Shown here: in pieces, positions 1 through 12,726 of the stretch | How positions within the stretch are numbered: the stretch's first letter is position 1 | Layout of the letters: each line of letters starts with the position of its first letter | Source: Dendrocalamus latiflorus | Lineage: Eukaryota > Streptophyta > Magnoliopsida > Poales > Poaceae | DNA: 64,000 nt | Direction of reading: 5' to 3' | Assembly (NCBI GenBank): GCA_017311315.1 | Contig: CM029620.1 | Coordinates: 3,399,779 to 3,463,778 of the forward strand | Translations under genes and position numbers: made by a program | Notes under the pieces: generated by a model | What the model was told of the DNA's origin: nothing | What the model saw: the letters and a program-made list of their open reading frames with translations, nothing else | Databases searched by the model: none

Positions 1-3000
1 TGCACAGAAAATCGAGCAACGTAAGAAACAACGTGCCAACATCCCGAACGGAATTCATATGGTGCCCTAGCTCATTTTAGCTTGCATCTTGAATCCGTCC
101 GAGTCGGTGTAAAACTTCTTTCCACAGTGCGTTGCTACAAACACAATTCGTATGAATGAAAACTCGGCACAAAATGAAATTGAGTTCCAAACACTACGAA
201 CGGAGTTCATCTATGCTCTATTTTATTTTGGCAGGTATATCGAATCCGTCCGAGTTGATGTGAAACTTTCCTCGATGACGGGTTTCATTGCGTAGTACAA
301 ACTCCATGAGCACAAATCGATGAACGAATGAAACTGAGTGCCAAACACCTTGAATGGAGTTTATGTACACCTTAGGGTCATTTTGGCATGGATTTTGAAT
401 ACGTCCGAGTTGGCGTGACACTTTCTCCATGACCTGTTCCATCTGAAACCACAAACTCCATTCGTACAAAATTGAGGCACGAAATTGTGCAGAGTGCCAA
501 ACACCCTGAATGGGGTTCATATGCGCCCTAACGCATTTCAGCATGCATTTCAATCTATCTGAGTTGGTGTTCAACTTTCCTCGACGAGGGGTTCTCTTAT
601 GACGTGCAAACAACACGAACGCAAAAATCTTGGCACGCAATGGAACTGAGAGCCAACACCACGAATGATGTTCGTATGTGTCCTACCTCATTTTGACATG
701 TACAACGAATCCATCCATGTCGGTGCGAAACTTTCCCCCACGACGGGCTCCATGTGCAAATCAAACTACAGGCGCACAAAAACTAGGCACGTACTGAAAT
801 TGCGTACCAAACACCACGAATGGAGTTTATATGTGTCCTATCTCATATTGGTATGTATTTCAAATCCGTTTGAGCCGCTGTGAAACTTTCCACCACGATG
901 GATTCCAGCTGAAACTACAAACTCCATCTGTACGAAATAGAGGCACGAAATGAAACTGCGTACCAAATACCCCGAATGGAGTTCACATGCACCCTAGGTC
1001 ACTTTTTCATGCATTTTGAATTCGTCTGAGTCAGTATGAAACTACAAACTCTATTCACACGAAATCGAGGCATGAAATGAAGCTAAGTGCCAAACACCGC
1101 GAATAGAGATCATGTGCATCCTAGCTCAGTTCGCCGTGCATTTCGAATCCGTCGGAGTCGGTGTTAATGTTCCTCCACGACGAGTTCAAATTGAAACTAC
1201 AAACTGCATCACACCAAATTGAGGCAAGAAATGAAACTAAAGGCCGAACACCCCGATTGGAGTTCATATGCGCCCTAACTAATTTTGGCATGCATTGGAA
1301 TCCATCCGAGTTGGTGTGAAACTTTCCTCCACAGTGGTTGTAACTGAAACAACAAACTCCATGCACACAAAATCGTGGCATATAATTAAACTGGTTGTGA
1401 AACACCTCGGAATGGAGTTCATATGCACCGTACATCATTCGGGCACGCATTTTGAATCTGCCTGAGTTGGTGTGAAACTTTCTCAACGACGGGTTCCAAC
1501 TGCTACTACAGTGCCAGTCCACACGAAATCAATGCGTGAAAAGAAACTAAGTGAAAAACACCTCGAATGGAACTCATGTACACCCTAGCTCATTTTGGCA
1601 TGCATTTCGATTCATCCGGGTCGGTATGACACTTTCCTTTATGACGAGTTCCATCTGAAACTTCAAACTCTATTCAGTACGAAATCAAGTCACGTAATGA
1701 AACTGAGCGCCAGCACCCCGAATGGAATTCGTACGCACCCTAGCACACTTCAACATTTATTTTGAATCCGTCTAGGTCGGTGTGAAAGTTTCCTCCACGA
1801 CAGGTTCTAATTGGAAGTAGAAACTCCATTCATACAAAATCAAGGCCCAAAACAAAATTAAGTGTCAAACACCCAGAAGGGAGTGTACATGCGATGTAGC
1901 TCATTTTGGCATGCGTTTCGAATCCGTCCAACTTGGTGTGAAACTTAACTCAATGACGGGTACCATTGGACAGTACAAACTCCATGAGCACAAAATCAAT
2001 GAACGAAACGAAACTGAGTGCCAATACCCCGGATGGAGCTCATATACGCCCTAGCTCATTTTGGCAGGCATTTCAAATCCGTCCGAGCCAGTGTGACACT
2101 TTCCTCCACGTGGGTTCCATCTGAAACTAGAAATTCGATACGTACGAAATCAAGGCATGAAATGAAACTGAGTGCCAAACACCCCAATGGAGTTCATATG
2201 CACCCTAGCTCATTTTGGCACGCATTTCGAATCCGTTTAAGTCGGTGTTAAACTTTGTCCATGACAGGGTCCATTGGGCAATACAAACTCTATGCACAGA
2301 AAATCGAGCAACGTAATGAAATAACGTGCCAACATCCCGAATGGAATTCATATTGCCCTAGCTCATTTTAGCTTGCATCTTGAATCCGTCCGAGTCGGTG
2401 TAAAACTTCTTTCCACAGTGCGTTGCTACAAACACAATTCGTATGAATGAAAACTCGGCACAAAATGAAATTGAGTTCCAAACACTACGAACGGAGTTCA
2501 TCTATGCTCTATTTTATTTTGGCAGGTATATCGAATCCGTCCGAGTTGATGTGAAACTTTCCTCGATGACGGGTTTCATTGCGTAGTACAAACTCCATGA
2601 GCACAAATCGATGAACGGAATGAAACTGAGTGCCAAACACCTTGAATGGAGTTTATGTACACCTTAGGTCATTTTGGCATGGATTTTGAATACGTCCGAG
2701 TTGGCGTGACACTTTCTCCATGACCTGTTCCATCTGAAACCACAAACTCCATTCGTACAAAATTGAGGCACGAAATGTGCAGAGTGCCAAACACCCTGAA
2801 TGGGGTTCATATGCGCCCTAACGCATTTCAGCATGCATTTCAAATCTATCTGAGTTGGTGTTCAACTTTCCTCGACGAGGGGTTCTCTTATGACGTGCAA
2901 ACAACACGAACGCAACAATCTTGGCACGCAATGGAACTGAGAGCCAACACCACGAATGATGTTCGTATGTGTCCTACCTCATTTTGACATGTACAACGAA

Positions 3001-6000
3001 TCCATCCATGTCGGTGCGAAACTTTCCCCCACGACGGGCTCCATGTACAAATCAAACTACAGGCGCACAAAAACTAGGCACGTACTGAAATTGCGTACCA
3101 AACACCACGAATGGAGTTTATATGTGTCCTATCTCATATTGGTATGTATTTCAAATCCGTTTGAGCCGCTGTGAAACTTTCCACCACGATGGATTCCAGC
3201 TGAAACTACAAACTCCATCTGTACGAAATAGAGGCACGAAATGAAACTGCGTACCAAATACCCCGAATGGAGTTCACATGCACCCTAGGTCACTTTTTCA
3301 TGCATTTTGAATTCGTCTGAGTCAGTATGAAACTACAAACTCTATTCACACGAAATCGAGGCATGAAATGAAGCTAAGTGCCAAACACCGCGAATAGAGA
3401 TCATGTGCATCCTAGCTCAGTTCGCCGTGCATTTCGAATCCGTCGGAGTCGGTGTTAAATGTTCGTCCACGACGAGTTCAAATTGAAACTACAAACTGCA
3501 TCACACCAAATTGAGGCAAGAAATGAAACTAAAGGCCGAACACCCCGATTGGAGTTCATATGCGCCCTAACTAATTTTGGCATGCATTGGAATCCATCCG
3601 AGTTGGTGTGAAACTTTCCTCCACAGTGGTTGTAACTGAAACAACAAACTCCATGCACACAAAATCGTGGCATATAATTAAACTGGTTGTGAAACACCTC
3701 GAATGGAGTTCATATGCACCGTACATCATTCGGGCACGCATTTTGAATCTGCCTGAGTTGGTGTGAAACTTTCTCAACGACGGGTTCCAACTGCTACTAC
3801 AGTGCCGTCCACACGAAATCAATGCGTGAAAAGAAACTAAGTGAAAAACACCTCGAATGGAACTCATGTACACCCTAGCTCATTTTGGCATGCATTTCGA
3901 TTTCATCCGGGTCGGTATGACACTTTCCTTTATGACGAGTTCCATCTGAATCTTCAAACTCTATTCGTACGAAATCAAGTCACGTAATGAAACTGAGCGC
4001 CAGCACCCCGAATGGAATTCGTACGCACCCTAGCACACTTCAACATTTATTTTGAATCCGTCTAGGTCGGTGTGAAAGTTTCCTCCACGACAGGTTCTAA
4101 TTGGAAGTAGAAACTCCATTCATACAAAATCAAGGCCCAAAACAAAATTAAGTGTCAAACACCCAGAATGGAGTGTACATGCGATGTAGCTCATTTTGGC
4201 ATGCGTTTCGACTCCGTCCAACTTGGTGTGAAACTTAACTCAATGACGGGTACCATTGGACAGTACAAACTCCATGAGCACAAAATCAATGAACGAAACA
4301 AAACTGAGTGCCAATACCCAGGATGGAGCTCATATACGCCCTAGCTCATTTTGGCAGGCATTTCAAATCCGTCCGAGCCAGTGTGACACTTTCCTCCACG
4401 TGGGTTCCATCTGAAACTAGAAATTCGATACGTACGAAATCAAGGCATGAAATGAAACTGAGTGCCAAACACCCCAATGGAGTTCATATGCACCCTAGCT
4501 CATTTTGGCACGCATTTCGAATCCGTTTAAGTCGGTGTTAAACTTTGTCCATGACAGGGTCCATTGGGCAATACAAACTCTATGCACAGAAAATCGAGCA
4601 ACGTAATGAAATAACGTGCCAACATCCCGAATGGAATTCATATTGCCCTAGCTCATTTTAGCTTGCATCTTGAATCCGTCCGAGTCGGTGTAAAACTTCT
4701 TTCCACAGTGCGTTGCTACAAACACAATTCGTATGAATGAAAACTCGGCACAAAATGAAATTGAGTTCCAAACACTACGAACGGAGTTCATCTATGCTCT
4801 ATTTTATTTTGGTAGGTATATCGAATCCGTCCGAGTTGATGTGAAACTTTTCTCGATGACGGGTTTCATTGCGTAGTACAAACTCCATGAGCACAAATCG
4901 ATGAACGGAATGAAACTGAGTGCCAAACACCTTGAATGGAGTTTATGTACACCTTAGGTCATTTTGGCATGGATTTTGAATACGTCCGAGTTGGCGTGAC
5001 ACTTTCTCCATGACCTGTTCCATCTGAAACCACAAACTCCATTCGTACAAAATTGAGGCACGAAATGTGCAGAGTGCCAAACACCCTGAATGGGGTTCAT
5101 ATGCGCCCTAACGCATTTCAGCATGCATTTCAAATCTATCTGAGTTGGTGTTCAACTTTCCTCGACGAGGGGTTCTCTTATGACGTGCAAACAACACGAA
5201 CGCAAAAATCTTGGCACGCAATGGAACTGAGAGCCAACACCACGAATGATGTTCGTATGTGTCCTACCTCATTTTGACATGTACAACGAATCCATCCATG
5301 TCGGTGCGAAACTTTCCCCCACGACGGGCTCCATGTGCAAATCAAACTACAGGCACACAAAAACTAGGCACGTACTGAAATTGCGTACCAAACACCACGA
5401 ATGGAGTTTATATGTGTCCTATCTCATATTGGTATGTATTTCAAATCCGTTTGAGCCGCTGTGAAACTTTCCACCACGATGGATTCCAGCTGAAACTACA
5501 AACTCCATCTGTACGAAATAGAGGCACGAAATGAAACTGAGTACCAAATACCCCAAATGGAGTTCACATGCACCCTAGGACACTTTTTCATGCATTTTGA
5601 ATTCGTCTGAGTCAGTATGAAACTACAAACTCTATTCACACGAAATCGAGGCATGAAATCAAGCTAAGTGCCAAACACCGTGAATAGAGATCATGTGCAT
5701 CCTAGCTCAGTTCGCCGTGCATTTCGAATCCGTCGGAGTCGGTGTTAAATGTTCCTCCACGACGAGTTCAAATTGAAACTACAAACTGCATCACACCAAA
5801 TTGAGCCAAGAAATGAAACTGAAGGCCGAACACCCCGATTGGAGTTCATATGCGCCCTAACTAATTTTGGCATGCATTGGAATACATCCGAGTTGGTGTG
5901 AAACTTTTCTCCACAGTGGTTGTAACTGAAACAACAAACTAAATGCACACAAAATCGTGGCATATAATTAAACTGGTTGTGAAACACCTCGAATGGAGTT

Positions 6001-8627
6001 CATATGCACCGTACATTATTCGGGCACGCATTTTCAATCTGCCTGAGTTGGTGTGAAACTTTCTCAACGACGGGTTCCAACTGTTACTACAGTGCCGTCC
6101 ACATGAAATCAATGCGTGAAAAGAAACTAAGTGAAAAACACCTCGAATGGAACTCATGTACACCCTAGCTCATTTTGGCATGCATTTCGATTTCATCCGG
6201 GTCGGTATGACACTTTCCTCTATGACGAGTTCCAGTTGAAACTTCAAACTCTATTCGTACGAAATCAAGTCACGTAATGAAACTGAGCGCCAGCACCCCG
6301 AATGGAATTCGTACGCACCCTAGCACACTTCAAACATTTATTTTGAATCCGTCTAGGTCGGTGTGAAAGTTTCCTTCACGACAGGTTCTAATTGGAAGTA
6401 GAAACTCCATTCATACAAAATCAAGACCCGAAACAAAATTAAGTGTCAAACACCCAGAATGGAGTGTACATGCGATGTAGCTCATTTTGGCATGCGTTTC
6501 GAATTCGTCCAACTTGGTGTGAAACTTAACTCAATGACGGGTACCACTGGACAGTGCAAACTCCATGAGCACAAAATCAATGAACGAAATGAAACTGAGT
6601 GCCAATTCCTCGGATGGAGCTCATATATGCCCTAGCTCATTTTGGCAGGCATTTCAAATCCGTCCGAGCCAGTGTGACAGTTTCCTCCACGTGGGTTCCA
6701 TCTGAAACTAGAAATTCCATACGTACGAAATCGTGGCATGAAATGAAACTAAGTGCCAAACACCCCAATGGAGTTCATATGCACCCTAGCTCATTTTGGC
6801 ACGCATTTCGAATCCGTTTGAGTCGGTGTTAAACTTTGTCCATGACAGGGTCCATTGGGCAATACAAACTCCATGCACAGAAAATTGAGCAACGTAATCA
6901 AACAACGTGCCAACATCCCGAATGGAATTTATATGTGCCCTAGCTCATTTTAGCTTGCATCTTGAATCCGTCCGAGTCGGTGTAAAACTTCTTTCCACAG
7001 TGCGTTGCTACAAACACAATTCGTATGAATGAAATCTCGGCACAAAATGAAATTGAGTTCCAAACACTACGAACGGAGTTCATCTATGCTCTATTTTATT
7101 TTGGCTGGTATATCGAATCTATCCGAGTTGATGTGAAACTTTTCTCGATGACGGGTTTCATTGCGTAGTACAAACTCCATGAGCACAAATCGATGAACGG
7201 AATGAAACTGAGTGCCAAACACCTTGAATGGAGTTTATGTACACCTTAGGTCATTTTGGCATGCATTTTGAATACGTCCGAGTTGGCATGACACTTTCTC
7301 CATGACCTGTTCCATCTGAAACCACAAACTCCATTCGTACAAAATTGAGGCATGAATTGTGCAGAGTACCAAACACCCTGAATGGGGTTCATATGCGCCC
7401 TAACGCATTTCAGCATGCATTTCAAATCTATCTGAGTTGGTGTTCAACTTTCCTCGACGAGGGGTTCTCTTGTGATGTGCAAACAACACGAACGCAAAAA
7501 TCTTGGCACGCAATGGAACTGAGAGCCAACACTACGAATGATGTTCGTATGTGTCCTACCTCATTTTGACATGTACAACGAATCCGACCATGTCGGTGCG
7601 AAACTTTCCCCCACGACGGGCTCCATGTGCAAATCAAACTACAGGCGCACAAAAACTAGGCACGTACTGAAATTGCGTACCAAGCACCACGAATGGAGTT
7701 TATATGTGTCCTATCCATATTGGTATGTATTTCAAATCCGTTTGAGCCGCTGTGAAACTTTTCTACCACGATGGATTCCAGCTGAAACTACAAACTCCAT
7801 CTGTACGAAATAGAGTCACGAAATGAAACTGAGTACCAAATACCCCGAATGGTGTTCACATGCACCCTAGGTCACTTTTTCATGCATTTTGAATTCGTCT
7901 GAGTCAGTATGAAACTACAAACTCTATTCACACGAAATCGAGGCATGAAATGAAGCTAAGTGCCAAACACCGCGAATAGAGTTCATGTGCATCCTAGCTC
8001 AGTTCGCCCGTGCATTTCGAATCCGACTGATTCGGTGTTAAGTGTTCCTCCACGACCAGTTCCAATTGAAACTACAAACTGCATCATACCAAATTGAGGC
8101 TAGAAATGAAACTGAAGGCCGAACACCCCGATTGGAGTTCATATGCGCCCTAACTAATTCTGGCATGCATTGGAATCCATCCGAGTTGGTGTGAAACTTT
8201 TCTCCACAGTGGTTGTAACTAAAACAACAAACTCCATGCACACAAAATCGTGGCATATAATTAAACTGGTTGTGAAACACCTCGAATGGAGTTCATATGC
8301 ACCGTACATCATTCGGGCACGCATTTTGAATCTGCCTGAGTTGGTGTGAAACTTTCTCAACGACGGGTTCCAACTGTTACTACAGTGCCATCCACACGAA
8401 ATCAATGCGTGAAAAGAAACTAAGTGAAAAACACCTCGAATGGAACTCATGTACACCCTAGCTCATTTTGGCATGCATTTCGATTTCATCCGGGTCGGTA
8501 TGACACTTTCCTCTATGACGAGTTCCACCTGAAACTTCAAACTCTATTCGTACGAAATCAAGTCACGTAATGAAACTGAGCGCCAGCACCCCGAATGGAA
8601 TTCGTACGCACCCTAGCACACTTCGAC
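1..8627 (+). repeat. Satellite array block 1: 154-bp monomers in a 15-monomer, 2290-bp HOR
   Basis: This is a tandem satellite with no coding potential that I credit. Monomers align on a motif reading roughly gagtgccaaacacc. One full HOR, starting near 2021, gives successive monomer lengths of 154, 154, 149, 155, 154, 157, 154, 156, 127, 155, 154, 154, 156, 155 and 156, which sum to 2290. The marker monomer recurs at 2016, 4306 and 6597. Monomers in one HOR differ at many sites, whereas equivalent positions in successive HORs differ at only a few. Most monomers carry short palindromes: TTCGTACGAA, CATATG, GCATGC and TTCGAA. The block is cut at 8627 by element 1. I do not recognise the family; the monomer size fits grass centromeric or knob-type satellites, but that role is inference. 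Confidence 0.95.
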
Positions 8628-8728
8628 ATCCCCTCTGGGGGCAGTTATGTCATTACACATGGCCTATTCTGGACCTTATAATCTCCTTCCAGGCCTGCTG
8701 GGCTTAGGTGGGGGCCACCCCTACGACA
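8628..8728 (-). repeat. Element 1, 3' LTR (truncated, 101 bp)
   Basis: This segment matches only 20540-20640 of the 5' LTR. The outer 146 bp (the equivalent of 20394-20539) are absent and satellite begins immediately to the left. The inner edge, ending in gaca at 8728, is intact. No convincing purine tract is visible just inside it, which is odd for an LTR element and may be decay. Confidence 0.9.
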
Positions 8729-8874
8729 GGAGCCTCTCATGGTGAAGGGCTTCACAGGGCCGAAGCCATGCTGCCGAGTCCTTTAGCCCCCTCCGTCCCC
8801 TACGGCCTGTGAATTTCGCCAAGCTTGTGGCTGGGGAGCCTGAGGTCTGGGGTGGAAGGTGCCTTATTGCAGCA
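8729..8874. other. Element 1 sequence between the 3' LTR and minisatellite A
   Basis: Unique GC-rich sequence in which a polypurine tract would be expected next to 8728. None stands out: the minus strand reads gagaggctcc before the LTR. Confidence 0.4.
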
Positions 8875-9990
8875 GACGCGTGCTCCATCCCCTACCCTTC
8901 GAACGGGTGGCAGCGGGGGCTGGCGCCTAAGTCGAAGCCGAGGTGCGCGCGCGCTCCGTCCCCTACCCTTCGAATAGGTGGCAGCGGAGGCTGGCGCCTA
9001 GCTCGAAGTAGACGTGCGCGCTCCGTCCCCTACCCTTCGAACGGGTGGCAGCGGAGGCTGGTGCCGAGCTCGAAGTAGACACGCGCGCTCCGTCCCATAC
9101 CCTTCGAACGGGTGGCAGCGGAGGTTGGCACCTAAGTCGAAGCCGAGGCGCGTGCGCGCTCTGTCCCCTACCCTTCGAACGGGTGGCAGCGGAGGCTGGC
9201 GCCTAAGTCGAAGCCGAGGCGTGCACGCGCTGCGTCCCCTACCCTTCGAACGGGTGGCAGCGGAGGCTGGCGCCTAAGTCGAAGCCGAGGTGCGCGCACG
9301 CTCCATCCCCAACCCCTCGAACGGGTAGCAGTGGAGGCTGGCGCCTAGCTCGAAGTAGTCGCACGCGCTCCGTCCCCTACCCTTCGAACGGGTGGCAGCG
9401 GAGGCTGGCGCCTAGCTCGAAGTAGACGCGCGCGCTCCGTCCCCCACCCTTCGAACGGGTGGCAGCGGAGGCTGGCGCCTAAGTCGAAGCCGAGGCGCGC
9501 GCGCGCTCCGTCTTCTACCCTTCGAACGGGTGGCAGCGGAGGCTGGCGCCTAAGTCGAAGCCGAAGCGCGCGCGCTCCGTCCCCTACCCTTCGATCCGCT
9601 GGCACCTAGCTTGAAGCCGAGGGGCGCGTGCGCTCCGTCCCCTGCCCTTCGAACGGGTGGCAGCGGAGGCTGGCGCCTAAGTCGAAGCCGAGGCGCACGC
9701 GCGCTCTGTCCCCTACCCCTCGAACGGGTGGCAGCGGAGGCTGGCACCTAGCTCGAAGTAGTCGCATGCGCTCCGTCCCCTACCCTTTGAACGGGTGGCA
9801 GCGGAGGCTGGCGCCTAGCTCGAAGTAGACGCGCGCGCTCCGTCCCCTACCATTCGAACGGGTGGCAGCGGAGGCTGGCGCCTAAGTCGAAGCCGAGGTG
9901 CGCGCGCGCTCCGTCCCCTATCCCTCGAACAGGTGGCAGCGGAGGCTGGTGCCGGGCTCGAAGTAGACGCGCGCGCTCTGTCCCCTCGCT
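8875..9990. repeat. Minisatellite A in the element 1 3' region, about 67-71-bp units
   Basis: About 16 units share cttcgaacgggtggcagcgg and ggctggcgcctaagtcgaag. Measured spacings are 67 and 71 bp. Two end types alternate irregularly: one with gaagtagacgcgcgcgctcc, one with gaagccgaggcgcgcgcgcg. One unit near 9591 has an internal deletion. The sequence is very CpG-rich with runs of alternating GC, which can adopt left-handed DNA. Open reading frames here (Arg/Pro/Ser-rich on both strands) are products of the repeat and not taken as genes. Confidence 0.92.
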
Positions 9991-10522
9991 GAGATTGGAG
10001 CTTGGCGCCGGTATGGTTGCGCTCCGGGGCTGTTGCGACCTTGCAGTCTGGTAGTGCGCTTTTAATGGCGACTGCAATCACGCCGACGCCTGGCCTGGCA
10101 GAAGTTAGGCTGTCACGTCGTGCAGTCTGCCATTCTGCAGGTGGGACACGGGGCGACTCACGACTGGTGCGTCGTGGGATGTGGGCGGTTGCGTGACCGC
10201 GGCCGTTCGCCTCGTCTCCCGAGAAGTTGGACGCGTGTTGAAGGCGTGGGGGCGTTGTGTGCTGCTTGGCCACCTACCCGGCGCGGCCCTCTATGCCCCG
10301 GAGGTTCTTCTTTCCAAATCCTGGGCAGCCGAATCGCTGCGAATTTGATCTGTCTGTGCGTTGAGCCGTGTGACAGGCGAGCGGCCTTTATAAGGTGCTA
10401 GTGTTGAGGTGGAGGCACCCTTTCTTGCTTGGCTTTTTGATCTGCTGCCTTGCTTCCGCCCGTGCTAATTGTCGCGCCAGTTGCTCCTTTCCCTGCTTCT
10501 TCTTCCCTTGTCGCGAAGAGCG
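9991..10522. other. GC-rich unique spacer between minisatellite A and the antisense gene
   Basis: The stretch lacks the repeat units on its left and holds no recognisable protein. It includes the possible TATA box near 10389 and is the natural place for the antisense gene's promoter and leader. Confidence 0.5.
10387..10395 (+). promoter_or_regulatory. Possible TATA box for the antisense gene
   Basis: tttataagg lies in GC-rich sequence 128 bp before the proposed start codon. That distance would allow a 5' leader of about 100 bases. It is the only TATA-like site I see in this part of the region. It would give the antisense gene its own promoter, independent of the LTR. Confidence 0.45.
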
Positions 10523-11435
10523 ATGGCTAGCCACGACGACGCCACCTACCATCCCCACAGCGGTTCCTTGCCCAGCCAGGGCGAGGTGTCCCATCCTCCC
10601 AAGGAGTACAAACTGGTGCCGCGGGGGAGCTCGCGCGCCAACAAGTGGTGGAACGCCATGGAGCACTCGGGAGGCCGCTGCTCCCGTGTGCTGGAGAAGA
10701 GCCGTATGACTGAGGGGATGCTGCAGTGACTCGTGGATGAGGGGAAGATCGTGGATCGCAATGGGGCTCGCCTACCCCGCTGGGACGAGACGGAGCCGAA
10801 GCCCGGGGCAATGGAAGCGATCGTTTTTGTCGGGTTCTTCGACGCCGGCCTTCGAATGCCCTGCACGTTGTTCGTGGGTGAAGTCCTGCGAGCCTACAAG
10901 TTGGAGCTAGCCCAGTTGACGCCCCACGCAATATTCCGCCTAGCTGTCTTCACGTGGGCGATGCGGACAGAGGGGTGGCGTCCCAGCGCGAGCTTATTCG
11001 CCACCCTGCACGATGCACAGTGTCGACCCAGAAAGGTTAACGGGGCGATGTCCAACTTCGGCGGTGTGGACTTCGTGCTCCGGGCGTCATGCGCGACGTT
11101 GTTCCCTGTGCCAGCCTCGTCGGGGCAATGGGCGTCCGGCTGGACTCGGCGATGGTTCTATTACACCGTGACCGACAAGAGCGGAATGCAGTGCCGAGGT
11201 GGGCCGATCTCGTTTAACAGTACGCCAAGTCTGAAGGCGGAGATCGACGACACGCGAAAGCTACAGAGTCTTGTCGGTGTCGCCCGTCGAATGAGCGTGC
11301 GCGACCTAGCCGAGGAGTTCACAATGTATGGGGCGGTGCCACTCTCCTCCCGGGGGAAGTATGTTGGACAGAACGGCCCCCGCGAGGACGGGTTTGATCC
11401 ATCCGTATCTCGCCTGCTTCCGCCCTCCGCTCCTG

Positions 11436-11512
11436 GTAAGTCGCCCAGCACGCTTTACACGCGCAGTTGTGTCTGTTTGGTTTCCGCCTGACTGACGTGA
11501 TCTCCTACGCAG
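11436..11512 (+). other. Predicted intron 1 of the antisense gene (77 bp)
   Basis: The donor is g|GTAAGT and the acceptor ctcctacgcag|t. The intron splits a codon after its first base and the joined frame stays open on both sides. An unspliced read-through would reach a stop in the intron near 11489. A T-rich stretch precedes the acceptor. The 77-bp length is at the low end but usual for plants. Confidence 0.75.
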
Positions 11513-12660
11513 TGTCTCGTCTAGAGGATGCGGAGCGCGTGGTTGCAGCGCTTCTCGGCCCGTACACGCTTAAGGAGCACCAGGCTCGGGAGGCCGCAGT
11601 CAAGGCGGCTAAGCAGGGGCGGGTAAACCGCACCTGCGAGGCTGTGGGCATTACCGTGCCCGAGCGCGCGGTGCCAGAAGAGCTTCCCGCCGGGACTCCG
11701 GGCGCTCAGGACGGCGATAGCCCTATGGGGGTGTTATCTTCGCGACGCCGGGCTCGTTCCCCGGCTGCCGTATGCGACCCGGCAGCCTCCCCGGCGGCTA
11801 GCGCAGCTGAGACGGGGCGTGCGACCGGCGGTGGGCCTGGCCATACTGCTTCAGAAGGGCGCGCCGCCTCGGATCCCACGGCACCTTCTGTCGACGCCCA
11901 CGAGCCCGTGCTCGGGCTCGTGGCCATCGCTGAGTTGGAACTCGCCAATCCGGGGGGTGGCGTCGTTCCTGACGAGAAAACCACGGTTGAAGGTGCGTTA
12001 TCAACCGCAGCAGCCGACGAGGGTGCGCCCCCTACAGAGGAAACCGTGGGGGCGACGGTAACCAGAGCTGGTGCTGCCGTGGAAGAATCGCCTGTGCCAC
12101 CGCAGGCGAAACGCCCTCGGACTCAGAACCCTCCGCCAGCGAGGGGTCGATACGCCATTGCGGGGCCTTGCCGCGAGATTACGGCGTCTGGCGCGGCCGA
12201 GAGGACCTGCTCCCCGACCGTCGAGGCGCCCGCCTCCCCCTGGGTGGTCGAACCAACGCCACTTCCTACCGCGACGAGGGGCACAGGAGGTAGGCGTGAG
12301 TCCCTTTCTTCACTTGACTTCGTGAGACTTTCTCCGATCTGCTCGCTCATTCTGCCAACATCAGACGAGACGAAGTCTCCCGGACGCGGCGAAGGATCGA
12401 GCAGCGGAGGTATGCGCGAAGTCGGAAGCCTTGTGCAGGGTGCCCCGCAGGTGTCCGTTGTTGTTGATGTGGCGGTGGCCTCGGCAAATCCTGGCGCGTT
12501 GGGGCCGGGGCTCGCTCGCTCGGACTTCCTCCCTCGCTCGGAGATATTTTGCAACCTCACCGCAGCCGCAAAGCGGGCCGACAACGGCCTCGACCGAGAG
12601 ATGTTGTCATCATGCGAGGGGGACCTCCTAGCGCTCGTGCTGTAGGCCTCCGAGATGAGG

Positions 12661-12726
12661 GTAAATATGTGCGCTTCCGCTTTGTAAGGTACTGCTGGAC
12701 GCCTGCTGATTTGTTGTTTTTGCCAG
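12661..12726 (+). other. Predicted intron 2 of the antisense gene (66 bp)
   Basis: The donor is atgagg|GTAAAT and the acceptor tttttgccag|aca. It falls between codons (phase 0) and connects the end of exon 2 to the coiled-coil exon in the same frame. A clear pyrimidine tract (gatttgttgtttttgcc) precedes the acceptor. Agreement of phase with both exons is the main support; 66 bp is short for a plant intron. Confidence 0.7.

Noticed and set aside
2018..2251. A 77-codon open frame repeated in almost every HOR, and similar 60-100-codon frames on both strands of the satellite
   Set aside because: They recur only because the satellite recurs. Frames exist on both strands, open with non-ATG starts in many cases, and show no domain or codon-type conservation.
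3960..4000. Possible CENP-B-box-like site around ttcgtacgaaatcaag
   Set aside because: Only the TTCG part and one internal A fit the known box; the CGGG half is missing.
1..8627. CRISPR-like array of spaced repeats
   Set aside because: Units are contiguous 154-bp monomers with no unique spacers, and the context is a plant nuclear genome.
8809..9828. Arg/Pro/Ser-rich open frames on both strands across 8809-9828
   Set aside because: They are translations of a CpG-rich 67-71-bp minisatellite and appear in several frames at once.
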